Source: Pseudophaeobacter flagellatus (GTDB lineage: Bacteria; Pseudomonadota; Alphaproteobacteria; Rhodobacterales; Rhodobacteraceae). From it: DNA of 64,000 bases. The translations under genes and the position numbers were made by a program. Every line of letters starts with the position of its first letter. The first letter of the stretch is position 1. The stretch is from positions 124,001 through 188,000 of the forward strand of contig NZ_JAJQRG010000005.1 of NCBI RefSeq assembly GCF_021228235.1, written 5' to 3'. The notes under the pieces are model-generated. The model did no database searches. It was not told the origin of the DNA and saw only the letters and a program-made list of their open reading frames with translations. Shown in pieces: positions 25,751-34,867 of the stretch.

Positions 25751-28027
25751 ATGCCTGATCTGCTGATTGAACTGTTTTCCGAAGAAATCCCGGCCCGCAT
25801 GCAGGCGCGTGCAGCCGAGGACCTGAAAAAGCGCATGACCGATGGCCTGGTCGAGGCCGGGCTAACCTACGCCGGGGCTGTTGCCTTTTCAACGCCGCGC
25901 CGTCTGACCCTGGCAATCGAAGGTCTGCTGGCCGAGAGCCCGACGCTGCGCGAAGAGCGCAAAGGCCCCAAGGTGGGGGCGCCGGACAAGGCAATCGAAG
26001 GTTTCTTGCGCGGGGCCGGCCTGACGCGGGACCAGCTGGAAGAGCGCGACACCCCCAAGGGGGTGATCTACTTCGCCAGCATCGAAAAAGCCGGACGCCC
26101 GGCCTCTGCGATCATCGCCGAGGTGCTGGAGGCGACCATTCGTAACTTTCCCTGGCCCAAGAGCATGCGCTGGGGGGCGGGAACCCTGCGCTGGGTGCGC
26201 CCGCTGCATTCCATCCTGTGTGTGCTGAGCGACGAAAACGGCGGCGAAGTGGTGCCGCTGGAGCTGGACGGCATCACGACGGGCAAGACCACCCGCGGCC
26301 ACCGCTTTATGGCGCCGGGTGAGATCACTGTCTCCGGTTTTGAAGACTATGCTGCCAAGTTGAAGCGCGCCAATGTGGTGCTGGACCCGGCCGAACGCCG
26401 CGAGGCGATCTGGCAGGAGGCCAGCAATCAGGCCTTTGCCCGTGGGCTGGAGCTGGTCGAAGACAAGGGTCTGTTGGCCGAGGTTGCCGGCCTGGTGGAA
26501 TGGCCAGTGGTGCTGCTGGGCGATATCGACGCTGAATTTCTGGAGCTGCCGCCAGAGGTGCTGCAGACTTCGATGAAAGAGCACCAGAAGTTTTTCAGCG
26601 TGAAAAACCCCAAAACCGGTCGGATCGAAGGCTTTGTCACCGTGGCCAACCGTGAAACCGCTGATCACGGCGCGACCATTCTGGCAGGCAACCAGAAGGT
26701 TCTGTCGGCACGTCTGGCGGATGCCAAGTTCTTTTGGGAGAATGACCTGCGGGTGGCGAAATCCGAGGTCGGCATGGAAGGCTGGCTGGAGAGCCTTGGC
26801 AATGTGACCTTCCACAACAAGCTCGGCACGCAAGCCGCACGGATCGACCGGATCGCGGCGCTGGCACGTGAAATCGCGCCCGTTGTGGGCGCGGATGCGG
26901 ACCTGGCGGAACAGGCGGCGAAACTCGCCAAGGCGGATCTGTCGTCGGAAATGGTTTATGAGTTCCCCGAGTTGCAGGGCCTGATGGGGCGCTACTACGC
27001 GCAGGCCGCAGGCCTGCCGCAAGAGGTCGCCAATGCTTGCGAGCAGCATTATTCGCCGCTGGGGCCAAGCGATGACGTGCCGACGCAAGCAGTCTCGGTC
27101 GCCGTGGCGCTGGCCGACAAGATCGACACGCTGACCGGGTTCTGGGCGATTGATGAAAAGCCGACCGGGTCCAAAGACCCCTACGCCCTGCGCCGTGCGG
27201 CGCTAGGGGTGATCCGATTGATGCAGGAAAGTGGTTTGCGTTTGAACCTCGCGACTGTACTGGTTCCGGCGTTTCGCCGTTCTAGGGCTGACATTGTCAC
27301 TAACGGCGTTGAGTTCGGAATGCACTGCGGAGGTTCTGCTTGGTCAGAACCGCTGCTTCATTCCGAAGAAAGTTGGCAATACACCGAAGTGCTCGCTCAA
27401 TGTGTCCATTTCAATTTCGGTGATGACTTGAATGCTGATGAAGAAGAGAGCTTGGTCCTGAAAATCCAGTCCAATGTGTTGGCAGGTAGCCCTGAGATGG
27501 TTGCTGATCTCCTCTCCTTCTTCCACGACCGTCTAAAAGTCTTCCTGCGCGATCAGGGCATTCGTCACGATGTGATCGATGCCTGTATCGCCATGGAGGG
27601 CAATGACGACCTGACGCTCCTGGTGAAACGCGCCCGGGCGCTGGAGGACTTCATGTCCTCAGAGGATGGCGGCAATCTGCTGCAGGGGTTCAAACGCGCC
27701 AACAACATCCTGTCGCAGGCCGAGGAAAAAGACGGGGTCGAATATTCCTACGGGGCCGACAAGAAATTCATCGAGGACCCGGCAGAGACGGCCTTGTTTG
27801 ATGCGCTTGCAGCGGGCGAGGGGGCGATCTCCTCGGCCATCGAGGCCGAGGATTTCGCGGCCGCCATGGGCGGCATGGCCGCACTCCGCGCGCCGGTGGA
27901 TGCGTTTTTCGAGGCGGTGCAGGTGAACTCTGACAATCAGGTGGTGCGCCGCAACCGGCTGAACCTGTTGAGCCAGATCCGCAAGGTCTGTGGCCAGGTG
28001 GCTGATTTGACCCGGATCGAAGCGTAA
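25751..28027 (+). CDS. glyS: Glycyl-tRNA synthetase beta subunit, with an in-frame insertion
   Basis: 758 residues from the ATG at 25751. GlyS binds tRNA-Gly and partners GlyQ. The start MPDLLIELFSEEIPARMQ, the central LQTSMKEHQKFFSV and HD-like VAVALADKIDTLTGFWAI are standard, as is the C-terminal anticodon region. The protein is longer than the roughly 690 residues usual for the family. Compared with the E. coli protein from memory, the extra residues lie between LRLNLATVL and EMVADLLSFFHDRLK, about residues 504-577 (bases 27255-27500). That stretch is AT-richer than its flanks and contains an imperfect palindrome at 27314-27367. The reading frame stays open, so the enzyme is probably functional. 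Confidence 0.95.
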   Translation: MPDLLIELFSEEIPARMQARAAEDLKKRMTDGLVEAGLTYAGAVAFSTPRRLTLAIEGLLAESPTLREERKGPKVGAPDKAIEGFLRGAGLTRDQLEERDTPKGVIYFASIEKAGRPASAIIAEVLEATIRNFPWPKSMRWGAGTLRWVRPLHSILCVLSDENGGEVVPLELDGITTGKTTRGHRFMAPGEITVSGFEDYAAKLKRANVVLDPAERREAIWQEASNQAFARGLELVEDKGLLAEVAGLVEWPVVLLGDIDAEFLELPPEVLQTSMKEHQKFFSVKNPKTGRIEGFVTVANRETADHGATILAGNQKVLSARLADAKFFWENDLRVAKSEVGMEGWLESLGNVTFHNKLGTQAARIDRIAALAREIAPVVGADADLAEQAAKLAKADLSSEMVYEFPELQGLMGRYYAQAAGLPQEVANACEQHYSPLGPSDDVPTQAVSVAVALADKIDTLTGFWAIDEKPTGSKDPYALRRAALGVIRLMQESGLRLNLATVLVPAFRRSRADIVTNGVEFGMHCGGSAWSEPLLHSEESWQYTEVLAQCVHFNFGDDLNADEEESLVLKIQSNVLAGSPEMVADLLSFFHDRLKVFLRDQGIRHDVIDACIAMEGNDDLTLLVKRARALEDFMSSEDGGNLLQGFKRANNILSQAEEKDGVEYSYGADKKFIEDPAETALFDALAAGEGAISSAIEAEDFAAAMGGMAALRAPVDAFFEAVQVNSDNQVVRRNRLNLLSQIRKVCGQVADLTRIEA
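27314..27367. repeat. Imperfect long palindrome inside glyS
   Basis: The left arm TTCGGAATG...GGTTCTG and the right arm CAGAACC...CATTCCGAA pair around the centre CTTGGT, with a mismatched middle (CACTGCGGA against GCTGCTT). The total span is 54 bases. It sits inside the AT-richer insertion in glyS. Confidence 0.7.
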
Positions 28028-28387
28028 ATCTGCCAAGACGACTGGCCCGGTTGCCTGGCCAAGCGGATCAAACGATCAAACATCTCAAAGGGTCGTGCTG
28101 TGGTGCGGCCCTTTTTGATTTTGCTGAGAAGCGCTTCAGGGGGCGGTCTGCCCCTGAAAGCGCCGCTGCGAGTTTTTGAGGCCGCGCCGGGCCTCAAGGC
28201 TGAACCCTGCTGTGCAGGGCCGCTGCGCGGGCCTTGACCCCCGTCGCGGCAAAAAAAAAGGGGGGCTTCTGGCCTGCTTTTGCGGTTTGCGGTGCTGTTT
28301 TATGGCTTTTCCGGCCTGGTGCTGGGGCTTGGGCCTTGCGGTGTGATCTTGGAGGATTATGCTGCAGGATAAAGAAGAGGTGCCGCA
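28028..28387. other. Gene-free region after glyS with a terminator and a hairpin cluster
   Basis: 360 bases. A terminator-like AAAGGG ... CCCTTTTT structure is at 28087-28120. It is followed by GCGCTTCAGGGG / CCCCTGAAAGCGC (about 28131-28163), TTGAGGCC-GCGCC-GGGCCTCAA (about 28176-28198) and CCCTG-CTGTG-CAGGG (about 28204-28218). A run of nine A then precedes a G run at about 28250-28265. No ORF in it is convincing. The hairpin series resembles the repeated palindromes seen elsewhere in this window between genes. Confidence 0.6.
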
Positions 28388-30964
28388 GTGCAGAATCCCC
28401 CGTCTGAGACTCCGCTTGCTTCGTTGATCACCGCAACGGCGCCCATTGCCACGGCCAGCCACGGCGGCCGGGCCAAATGCTTGCAGCGGCTGGTTCGGCT
28501 TGATTTGCCGGTGCCCTGTACCGTGGCCCTGTCCTTTGCTGCGGTGAAAAATACCGCCGCGGGAGAGTTGCCCGATATTCCCGCCATCCTGGCAGAGTTT
28601 TCCGAGGATGCGCTGCTCTGTGTGCGCCCCTCTTCAGAGGTGCAGGATTGGGGCGGGCCAAGTGCGATCCTGAATATCGGCATGAACGACGCGCGCTACC
28701 TGTCGTTGAGCAAGGTCTTGGGGCAGGAGGCCGCGGCCTCGCTGTATCTGCGGTTTGTGCAATCTTACGCGGTGCATGTGGCGCGGCTGGACCCGGATGT
28801 TTTTGACGATGTAGAAGATGGCGGGCCGGATGCCTTGAGCGAAATCCTGCAGGCCTATGAGGCGGAAACCGACGAGGTGTTCCCGCAGGATCCCGGAGAG
28901 CAGCTGGCGGCGGTTTTGCGTTCTATGGCGCGGGCCTGGGAGGGGACCTCGGCGCGGCTGCTGCGTCAGGCCAAGGGCGCGCCGGCGGATGCGGGCCTGG
29001 GGCTGGTGGTGCAAGAGATGATTCCGGGACTGGGTCAGGGGGAATGCGGATCTGGGGTGTTGCAGCTGGTGGATTCGACAACCGGGCTACGGCAACTGAC
29101 GGGCCGCTACCTAAGCCAGAGCCAGGGGCGCGAGGCCTTGGGGGCGGGGACAAATGCGCTGTTCCTGGAAAAGGATGCGCGGGGGCCGTCGTTGGAGGAG
29201 CTGGCACCAGAGGCCTTTGCCAGCATCAAGGCGGATGCCGCGCTGATGCGGCAGCGTCTGCGCGAAGAGATGCAGGTGGAATTTGTTATCCAGAACGGAG
29301 AACTGCATATCCTTGACGGGGTGCGGGTGCTTAGATCTTCGCATGCGGCCGTGCGGATTGCGGTCGCCCTGGCCCAGGATGGGATTATCCCACCGCATGA
29401 GGCGGTGATGCGGGTGGATGCCCATGTGCTGAACGAATTGCTGCACCGTCAGGTTGCCCCAAGCGCGGCGCGGGATGTGATCGGCTCGGGCATTGCGGCC
29501 AGTCCCGGCGCGGCGACCGGGCATCTTGTCTTTACGGCGGCGGATGCCCAGTCTGGCGCGGCGCGTGGCGAGCCCTGCGTGCTGGTGCGGCGCGAGACCT
29601 CGCCAGAGGATGTGCGCGGCATGCATGCGGCGGTGGCGGTGTTGACTGGCAAGGGCGGTATGACCAGCCATGCGGCGGTTATCGGGCGTGGCCTTGGCCT
29701 GCCCAGCATCGTCGGAGCTTCGGATATGACCTTTGATTCCCGTAAGAAACAGCTAATTTCCTGCAAGGGGCAGGTCTTTCGCGCTGGCGATATCGTGACC
29801 ATTGATGGCAGCAGCGGCGAGGTGCTGGCGGGCGAACCCGAGATGTTGGAGGCGGCGCAAGATGATGCCTTTCAGGCCTTGCTTGCCTGGGCAGACGAGG
29901 TCCGTGACATCGATATTCGTGCCAATGCCGATACCCCGGCGGATGCGCAGACGGCGCGCAATTTCAACGCCCAGGGCATTGGCCTGTGCCGGACCGAGCA
30001 CATGTTCTTTGATCCGGGCCGCTTGACAGTCATGCGCGAGATGATCTTTGCCGAAACCTCCAGCCGCCGCGCCGCGGTTCTGGCCCGGTTGCTGCCGATG
30101 CAGCGCGATGATTTCCATGAACTGTTTCGCATCATGGAGGGGCTGCCAGTCTGCATTCGTCTGTTTGATCCGCCGCTGCATGAATTCCTGCCGACCTCCA
30201 AGTCGGGCCAGCGGGAGCTGTCAGAGGCCCTGGGCATTCCGGTGAGCGATGTGACCCGCCGGGTCGAGGATATGGCGGAGTATAATCCGATGCTGGGCCT
30301 GCGTGGGGTGCGTCTGGGTGTGACGGTGCCGGAAATCTACGACATGCAGGCCCGCGCCATTTTTGAAGCCACGCTTCTGGCTTCTCGCGATAGGGCGCCA
30401 GTGGTGCCCGAGGTGATGATCCCGCTGGTTTCCGCCAAGCGCGAGGTCGAACTGGTCAAGGCGCGCATCGATGCGGTGGCGGCGGCTGTCGCGTCAGAGC
30501 AGGGGGAGACCTTTGATTACCGTCTTGGAATCATGGTCGAAACCCCACGCGCTGCGCTGCGGGCGGCAGAGATCGCGCCGCATACTTCTTTCTTGAGCTT
30601 TGGCACCAATGATCTGACACAGATGACCTATGGGTTGTCGCGGGATGACGCCGGCCGCTTTATGTCCAATTATGTGCAGCAGGGGGTCTTTCCCGAAGAC
30701 CCGTTCCATGTGCTGGATGTCGATGGTGTCGGAGAGCTGTTGAAGCTGGGGGTGCAGCGGGGCCGTGAGGCAAATCCCGACGTGACCCTGTCGATCTGTG
30801 GCGAACACGGTGGCAACCCCGAATCAATCGCATTTTGCCGAGAGGCCGGCTTTGATTATGTCTCGTGTTCCCCTTTCCGGGTTCCGGTGGTGCGCTTGGC
30901 GGCGGCGCAGCTCGCAATCCAAGAGAAAACCGGGGTGGTTTCTCCAACATACGAAAAAATATAA
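28388..30964 (+). CDS. PEP-utilising enzyme, pyruvate phosphate dikinase-like, degraded nucleotide domain
   Basis: 858 residues from a GTG at 28388 (GAAGAGG upstream), near full PPDK length. The central swivelling domain keeps the phosphohistidine site (GKGGMTSHAAVIGRG), and the C-terminal PEP/pyruvate barrel keeps GIGLCRTEHMFF, NPMLGLRGVRLG, FGTNDLTQMTYGLSRDD and the catalytic cysteine in LSICGEHGGNPESI. The N-terminal ATP-grasp half is altered. The usual glycine-rich RSGA...SMPGMMDT reads RPSSEVQDWGGPSA, and the usual LQTR motif reads ILDGVR. Ordinary ATP-driven PEP synthesis is therefore doubtful; a pseudo-PPDK or a phosphotransfer protein charged by another route is possible. The comparison was made from memory. 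Confidence 0.85.
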   Translation: MQNPPSETPLASLITATAPIATASHGGRAKCLQRLVRLDLPVPCTVALSFAAVKNTAAGELPDIPAILAEFSEDALLCVRPSSEVQDWGGPSAILNIGMNDARYLSLSKVLGQEAAASLYLRFVQSYAVHVARLDPDVFDDVEDGGPDALSEILQAYEAETDEVFPQDPGEQLAAVLRSMARAWEGTSARLLRQAKGAPADAGLGLVVQEMIPGLGQGECGSGVLQLVDSTTGLRQLTGRYLSQSQGREALGAGTNALFLEKDARGPSLEELAPEAFASIKADAALMRQRLREEMQVEFVIQNGELHILDGVRVLRSSHAAVRIAVALAQDGIIPPHEAVMRVDAHVLNELLHRQVAPSAARDVIGSGIAASPGAATGHLVFTAADAQSGAARGEPCVLVRRETSPEDVRGMHAAVAVLTGKGGMTSHAAVIGRGLGLPSIVGASDMTFDSRKKQLISCKGQVFRAGDIVTIDGSSGEVLAGEPEMLEAAQDDAFQALLAWADEVRDIDIRANADTPADAQTARNFNAQGIGLCRTEHMFFDPGRLTVMREMIFAETSSRRAAVLARLLPMQRDDFHELFRIMEGLPVCIRLFDPPLHEFLPTSKSGQRELSEALGIPVSDVTRRVEDMAEYNPMLGLRGVRLGVTVPEIYDMQARAIFEATLLASRDRAPVVPEVMIPLVSAKREVELVKARIDAVAAAVASEQGETFDYRLGIMVETPRAALRAAEIAPHTSFLSFGTNDLTQMTYGLSRDDAGRFMSNYVQQGVFPEDPFHVLDVDGVGELLKLGVQRGREANPDVTLSICGEHGGNPESIAFCREAGFDYVSCSPFRVPVVRLAAAQLAIQEKTGVVSPTYEKI

Positions 30965-31136
30965 GAAAAATCTCATCTTTCCACCTCTGCTGCCCTTTGG
31001 TTCCTGCGGAATTCAGAGGGTGCTGTGTGGGTCCGATTCTGCCAGAACTGGACGTTTTGCCAAAATGCGCTTAAGGGAGGCGCTTGTGACGGACTGGGGA
31101 GGCCGCACGCAAGCGGAAAAATGAGGATCCCTGAAC

Positions 31137-31790
31137 ATGAAATTCCTGACCTTGGCTGCCCTGGCGGCAGCAACAACAATGATGGGACAAGTGGCGGCGG
31201 CCGAAACCAGCTTGGGTGCCCTGTTCAAGCGTGAACAATCCACCCTGAGTGCGCTCCCCGATACCCGCCTGTCCGGTTTTCTTGGCTTTCAATTCCGGCG
31301 CAAAGACACGCCAGCAGATGATCTTTCGTTTTCGAAAGCCTGGTTGGATGAGCAGCCGATGGCCAAGGGTGGAAAAAACTTTGCCTGCCTGGCAGAGGCC
31401 TTGTATTTTGAGGCGCGCGGCGAGACGGTCAAAGGTCAGTTTGCGGTTGCCGAGGTGATCATGAACCGGGTTGAAAGCGCCCAGTTCCCCAATTCGCTGT
31501 GCGGGGTGATTAACCAGGGCACTGGGCGGCGCTATCAGTGTCAGTTCACCTATACCTGCGATGGTCACGAAGAGGTGATCCGCGAAAAAACCGCCTATGA
31601 GCGGGTGGCCAAGGTGGCCAGGGCGGTGATTGATGGGGCGGTCCCGGATCTGACCGAGGGCGCCACCTATTACCACACCACAGCGGTGCGTCCGCGCTGG
31701 AGCCGCAGTTTTACCAAAACCACCCGCATTGGGGTACACCAGTTTTACCGCGACGACCGTTACCGCACCGCGATGAACGACGAGAGCTGA
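31137..31790 (+). CDS. Secreted cell wall hydrolase, SleB-type
   Basis: 217 residues with a signal peptide (residues 1-22). The hydrolase_2/SleB domain is seen in CLAEALYFEARGETVKGQFAVAEVIMNRV (about 81-110), where the glutamate of YFEARGE is the expected catalytic acid, followed by SLCGVINQG and the ATYYHTTAVRPRWSR region. The family cuts peptidoglycan glycan strands. GAGGATC precedes the ATG. It stands alone between the PPDK-like gene and folB, with gaps of 172 and 242 bases. Confidence 0.88.
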   Translation: MKFLTLAALAAATTMMGQVAAAETSLGALFKREQSTLSALPDTRLSGFLGFQFRRKDTPADDLSFSKAWLDEQPMAKGGKNFACLAEALYFEARGETVKGQFAVAEVIMNRVESAQFPNSLCGVINQGTGRRYQCQFTYTCDGHEEVIREKTAYERVAKVARAVIDGAVPDLTEGATYYHTTAVRPRWSRSFTKTTRIGVHQFYRDDRYRTAMNDES

Positions 31791-32032
31791 CGTCCAGGCT
31801 GCTGTCAGTTCTGTATCAGGGTCGGCCCACAACCTGCCAAGGATCTAGGCAGTGGCAGACTGACCTGCGCGACCCTTTGGTGCGACGGGGGCGGGTGTAT
31901 TGCGCCGGACGAAGCGGCTATGACGCCGCATTCGCTCTCTAGTCTGGCGCATGCAGGCCTGTTAAGGCCCCGGCACAAGAGTAAACAGAACCAACCTTTT
32001 CCCGTTAGCCAGCCAAAGGCCCGTCTTTGCCC

Positions 32033-32953
32033 ATGTCTTCAGAAGTTCGCCTTGCCTTTGAACACCCCAGCGAACGCGCAGCTGCAACGGCGCGGCCTGG
32101 CCCCTTGGACCGGATCTCTCTGCGCGATCACATGGTTGAGGTCGAGATCGGTGCCTTTCAGGCAGAACGCGGCAATACCCAGCGGATCAGCTTCAATGTG
32201 GTGGTCGAAGTGACGCCCCTGCCTGCCGATCTGGACGATGATGTGGACCGGATCCTGTCTTACGACAAGGTCACGGAAGCTATCGCTTATGAGCTTGCGG
32301 CAGAGCGGCTCAACCTGTTGGAAACACTGGCAGAGCGCGTGGCAGAGCGGATCTTGTTGGAGCCCCAGGCCGTGCGGGTTTTTGTGCGGATCGAAAAGCT
32401 GGACCGTGGCCCCGGTGCCCTCGGGGTCGAGATCGCGCGCTCGAAGGATCAGGTGAGCCACATTGTCGAAGAGGATGAGCCACCGCATCCCCGGCTGATG
32501 TATCTGTCCAATGCAGCCATCGAGAGCAAAAACTTCTCTACCTGGATCGACCAGATGGCCAGCCGTCAGCGACCACTGATTCTCTGTGTTGGGGCGCATC
32601 CACTGGAGGTGCCTAAAACCGGCCATAAGATGACCCAGCGCCGCATTGATCTGTTGTCGATCGAGCAAAACGCCTGGCGCGTGGCGGCAAAAGATGACCG
32701 CTGCGTGGTGGTCTCTACCCGGACAGAGCTCGATTGGGCGATGAAAAATGGGCAGATCTGTGTCTGGGCTCCGTCCAAAATTGTGCTGGACGCGGTGGAC
32801 GGGCCATCCGCGGCCCCGTCTGAATCGGTTGCATTGGCTGCCTGGTTTGCGGCAACCTTCGAGGCAGGCGAGATGATCGTCATTGGCGCCGAGCTGCCTG
32901 CCTGTCCTCAGGTTCCTTTGCGCGTCGTGGATGTGGAGCAAACACAGTTGTGA
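32033..32953 (+). CDS. folB: Dihydroneopterin aldolase (FolB) with a long C-terminal extension
   Basis: 306 residues from the ATG at 32033. FolB converts dihydroneopterin to 6-hydroxymethyl-dihydropterin in folate synthesis. The first ~125 residues are the FolB fold: VEIGAFQAERGNTQRISFNVVVEV, DDDVDRILSYDKV and RLNLLETLAERVAERIL. The last ~165 residues are extra. They have a start like a small nucleotide-binding domain (PLILCVGAHPLEVP) and an end (CVWAPSKIVLD ... ESVALAAWFAATF) that loosely resembles amino-acid-kinase-fold proteins; this is only a hint. The stop overlaps the folP start by one base. Confidence 0.87.
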   Translation: MSSEVRLAFEHPSERAAATARPGPLDRISLRDHMVEVEIGAFQAERGNTQRISFNVVVEVTPLPADLDDDVDRILSYDKVTEAIAYELAAERLNLLETLAERVAERILLEPQAVRVFVRIEKLDRGPGALGVEIARSKDQVSHIVEEDEPPHPRLMYLSNAAIESKNFSTWIDQMASRQRPLILCVGAHPLEVPKTGHKMTQRRIDLLSIEQNAWRVAAKDDRCVVVSTRTELDWAMKNGQICVWAPSKIVLDAVDGPSAAPSESVALAAWFAATFEAGEMIVIGAELPACPQVPLRVVDVEQTQL

Positions 32954-33945
32954 TGTATTACCGGCCGTTGGTGCGTCATGGAGAGACAAGACCAGAAGGT
33001 GCGCTACCGCTTGCCGGCGGGGCGCTGTGGTTTTCCGAAGTCGAATTGCTCAGCCGGGATGCGCCGCCGCGTATCGTTCCAGCTGGACTTATCCCGGCAG
33101 AGATGCGCCATCGGCTGAGTTTTCGCCGTGCCGCCATTGCCGGGCTGGATATGACGCGTCCCCAGATTATGGGGATCTTGAATGTAACACCTGACAGCTT
33201 TTCAGACGGCGGGCGCAGTATCGGCGTCGCCGCGGGGCTGAGTGCAGCCCAGCGTTTGATTTCTGATGGGGCCAATATCCTTGATATCGGGGGCGAATCC
33301 ACCCGTCCCGGTGCGAAGTTTGTGCCCGAAGCAGAGGAGATCACGCGCACTGCCCCAGTGATTTCTGCCATTCGGGCGGTATCTTCGGTGCCAATTTCCA
33401 TCGACACCCGGAAGGCGCAGGTCGCGATGGAGGCCCTGGACGCTGGTGCGCAGCTGATCAATGATGTGTCCGGCTTTACCTATGATGCGGCGCTTGCACC
33501 GCTGGCGGCGCAGGCAGGGGTTTCGGTTTGCGTGATGCATGCGCAGGGCAGCCCAGAAACCATGCAGGACGATCCAAAATATGCCAATGTCTTGCTGGAT
33601 GTGTATGATTTTCTGGCGTCTCAGGTGGATCGATTAGAGGCAACCGGCGTTCTGCGTGATCAGATCGTGGTGGACCCGGGCATCGGCTTTGGCAAAACGC
33701 AGGCGCATAATCTGGCGCTTCTAAAGGGGTTAAGTCTGTTTCACGGGCTTGGCTGCCCAATCCTGCTGGGGGTCTCCCGCAAGAAGTTTATCGGCAGCAT
33801 CGGCAAGGCCCCTGAGGCCGACAAACGGGCGCCCGGCTCTATTGCGCTGGCGCTTGCGGGGGTGGCCGAAGGGGTGCAATTGCTGCGGGTGCACGATGTG
33901 GCCGAGACCGTTCAGGCGCTGCACCTGTGGCAGGCGGTACATTAG
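32953..33945 (+). CDS. folP: Dihydropteroate synthase
   Basis: 330 residues; ATG at 32953 coupled to folB (TGATG). It joins 6-hydroxymethyl-dihydropterin diphosphate with p-aminobenzoate. PTS_DHPS motifs: IMGILNVTPDSFSDGG (about 75-90), DIGGESTRPGA near 113-123, SIDTRKAQVA near 150-159 and INDVSGF. An unusual N-terminal stretch of about 70 residues comes before the core, as in other Rhodobacterales copies. The last codons overlap the convergent EamA gene by 4 bases. Confidence 0.95.
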   Translation: MYYRPLVRHGETRPEGALPLAGGALWFSEVELLSRDAPPRIVPAGLIPAEMRHRLSFRRAAIAGLDMTRPQIMGILNVTPDSFSDGGRSIGVAAGLSAAQRLISDGANILDIGGESTRPGAKFVPEAEEITRTAPVISAIRAVSSVPISIDTRKAQVAMEALDAGAQLINDVSGFTYDAALAPLAAQAGVSVCVMHAQGSPETMQDDPKYANVLLDVYDFLASQVDRLEATGVLRDQIVVDPGIGFGKTQAHNLALLKGLSLFHGLGCPILLGVSRKKFIGSIGKAPEADKRAPGSIALALAGVAEGVQLLRVHDVAETVQALHLWQAVH

Positions 33946-34856
33946 GCTCGCTTTGTCTTTGGCGCAAACATCCGGGTCAAGGCCCCCCATTGGCTAATGC
34001 AAACCCCGGATAGAATAAGCCCCAGCGCCAACAGCAGTGTCGCGGGCAGCGGCTCTGCCAGAAACAGTGCGCCAAGCAGGACCGACCAGATCGGCACCTG
34101 ATAGCTGGTGAGGCTCATGAAGGTGGGACCAGCGCCGCGAATGACCAGTATGCGCAGGAAATTACCTGCCGCAGTGGGCAGCAGACCCAGCAGGGCGATC
34201 CAGAACAGGGTTTGGCTATCGGGCAGGGGGGGCGCTCCCTCCGAGATCAAGGCGAGGGGCAGGATCAGCAGCGCGCCAAGGCACAGCAAGACAGCCGCCA
34301 GCCCCACCGGATCCACCGGGGGCAGGCGCCGGGTCAGGATTGACGAGGTCGCATAGCAGGCGGCAGCCCCCAGACAGGCAGCCCGGCCCAGGGATTCATG
34401 CGCCGCCCCAGTGCTGTCAAACGCCTGGGTCCCTATCAGCAGTGCAACCCCAAGAAAACCAATCAAGAACCCGATAAAGCGGCGCAGCGACATGCGTTCT
34501 CCGGGGACGAGGAAATGCGCCAGTGGTAAGACCATCAGCCCCGTGCCCGCCATGGCAACGCCGGTAAAGCCAGAGGTGACATATTGCTGGCCCCAACTGA
34601 TCAGCAGAAAGGGCAGCACCGTGCTTGTCAGGCCCAGGATGGCTATGATTGGCCAGTTGGGGCGTCCCAGAAACAGGCGAAAACCACGCGCGCCCCAGAT
34701 GCAACCCATCACCAGCGCGGCAAAGACAATTCGTCCAGTCGTTAGCCAGACCGGGGTAATGCCCTGCAGCGCCAGTTCGATCACGAGAAAGGTGGATCCC
34801 CAAACGAGCCCCAAGGTGGCAATCATCAGCCAATAACGGCCCATTTGTTCCGGCAT
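33942..34856 (-). CDS. EamA family (DMT) transporter, first copy
   Basis: 304 residues with ten predicted helices in two EamA repeats: residues 1-140, opening with LGLVWGSTFLVIELALQGITP, and about 155-295, including TSYQVPIWSVLLGALFLAEPLP. DMT exporters move amino acids or small metabolites out of the cell; the substrate is unknown. It lies 11 bases after a paralogue on the same strand and shares many segments with it (FLVPGERMSLRRFIGFLIGF against ILVPGERMTLRRALGFLIGF), so the two are a tandem duplication, now diverged. Confidence 0.88.
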   Translation of the reverse strand: MPEQMGRYWLMIATLGLVWGSTFLVIELALQGITPVWLTTGRIVFAALVMGCIWGARGFRLFLGRPNWPIIAILGLTSTVLPFLLISWGQQYVTSGFTGVAMAGTGLMVLPLAHFLVPGERMSLRRFIGFLIGFLGVALLIGTQAFDSTGAAHESLGRAACLGAAACYATSSILTRRLPPVDPVGLAAVLLCLGALLILPLALISEGAPPLPDSQTLFWIALLGLLPTAAGNFLRILVIRGAGPTFMSLTSYQVPIWSVLLGALFLAEPLPATLLLALGLILSGVCISQWGALTRMFAPKTKRA

Positions 34857-34867
34857 GTTCTGGCCCT

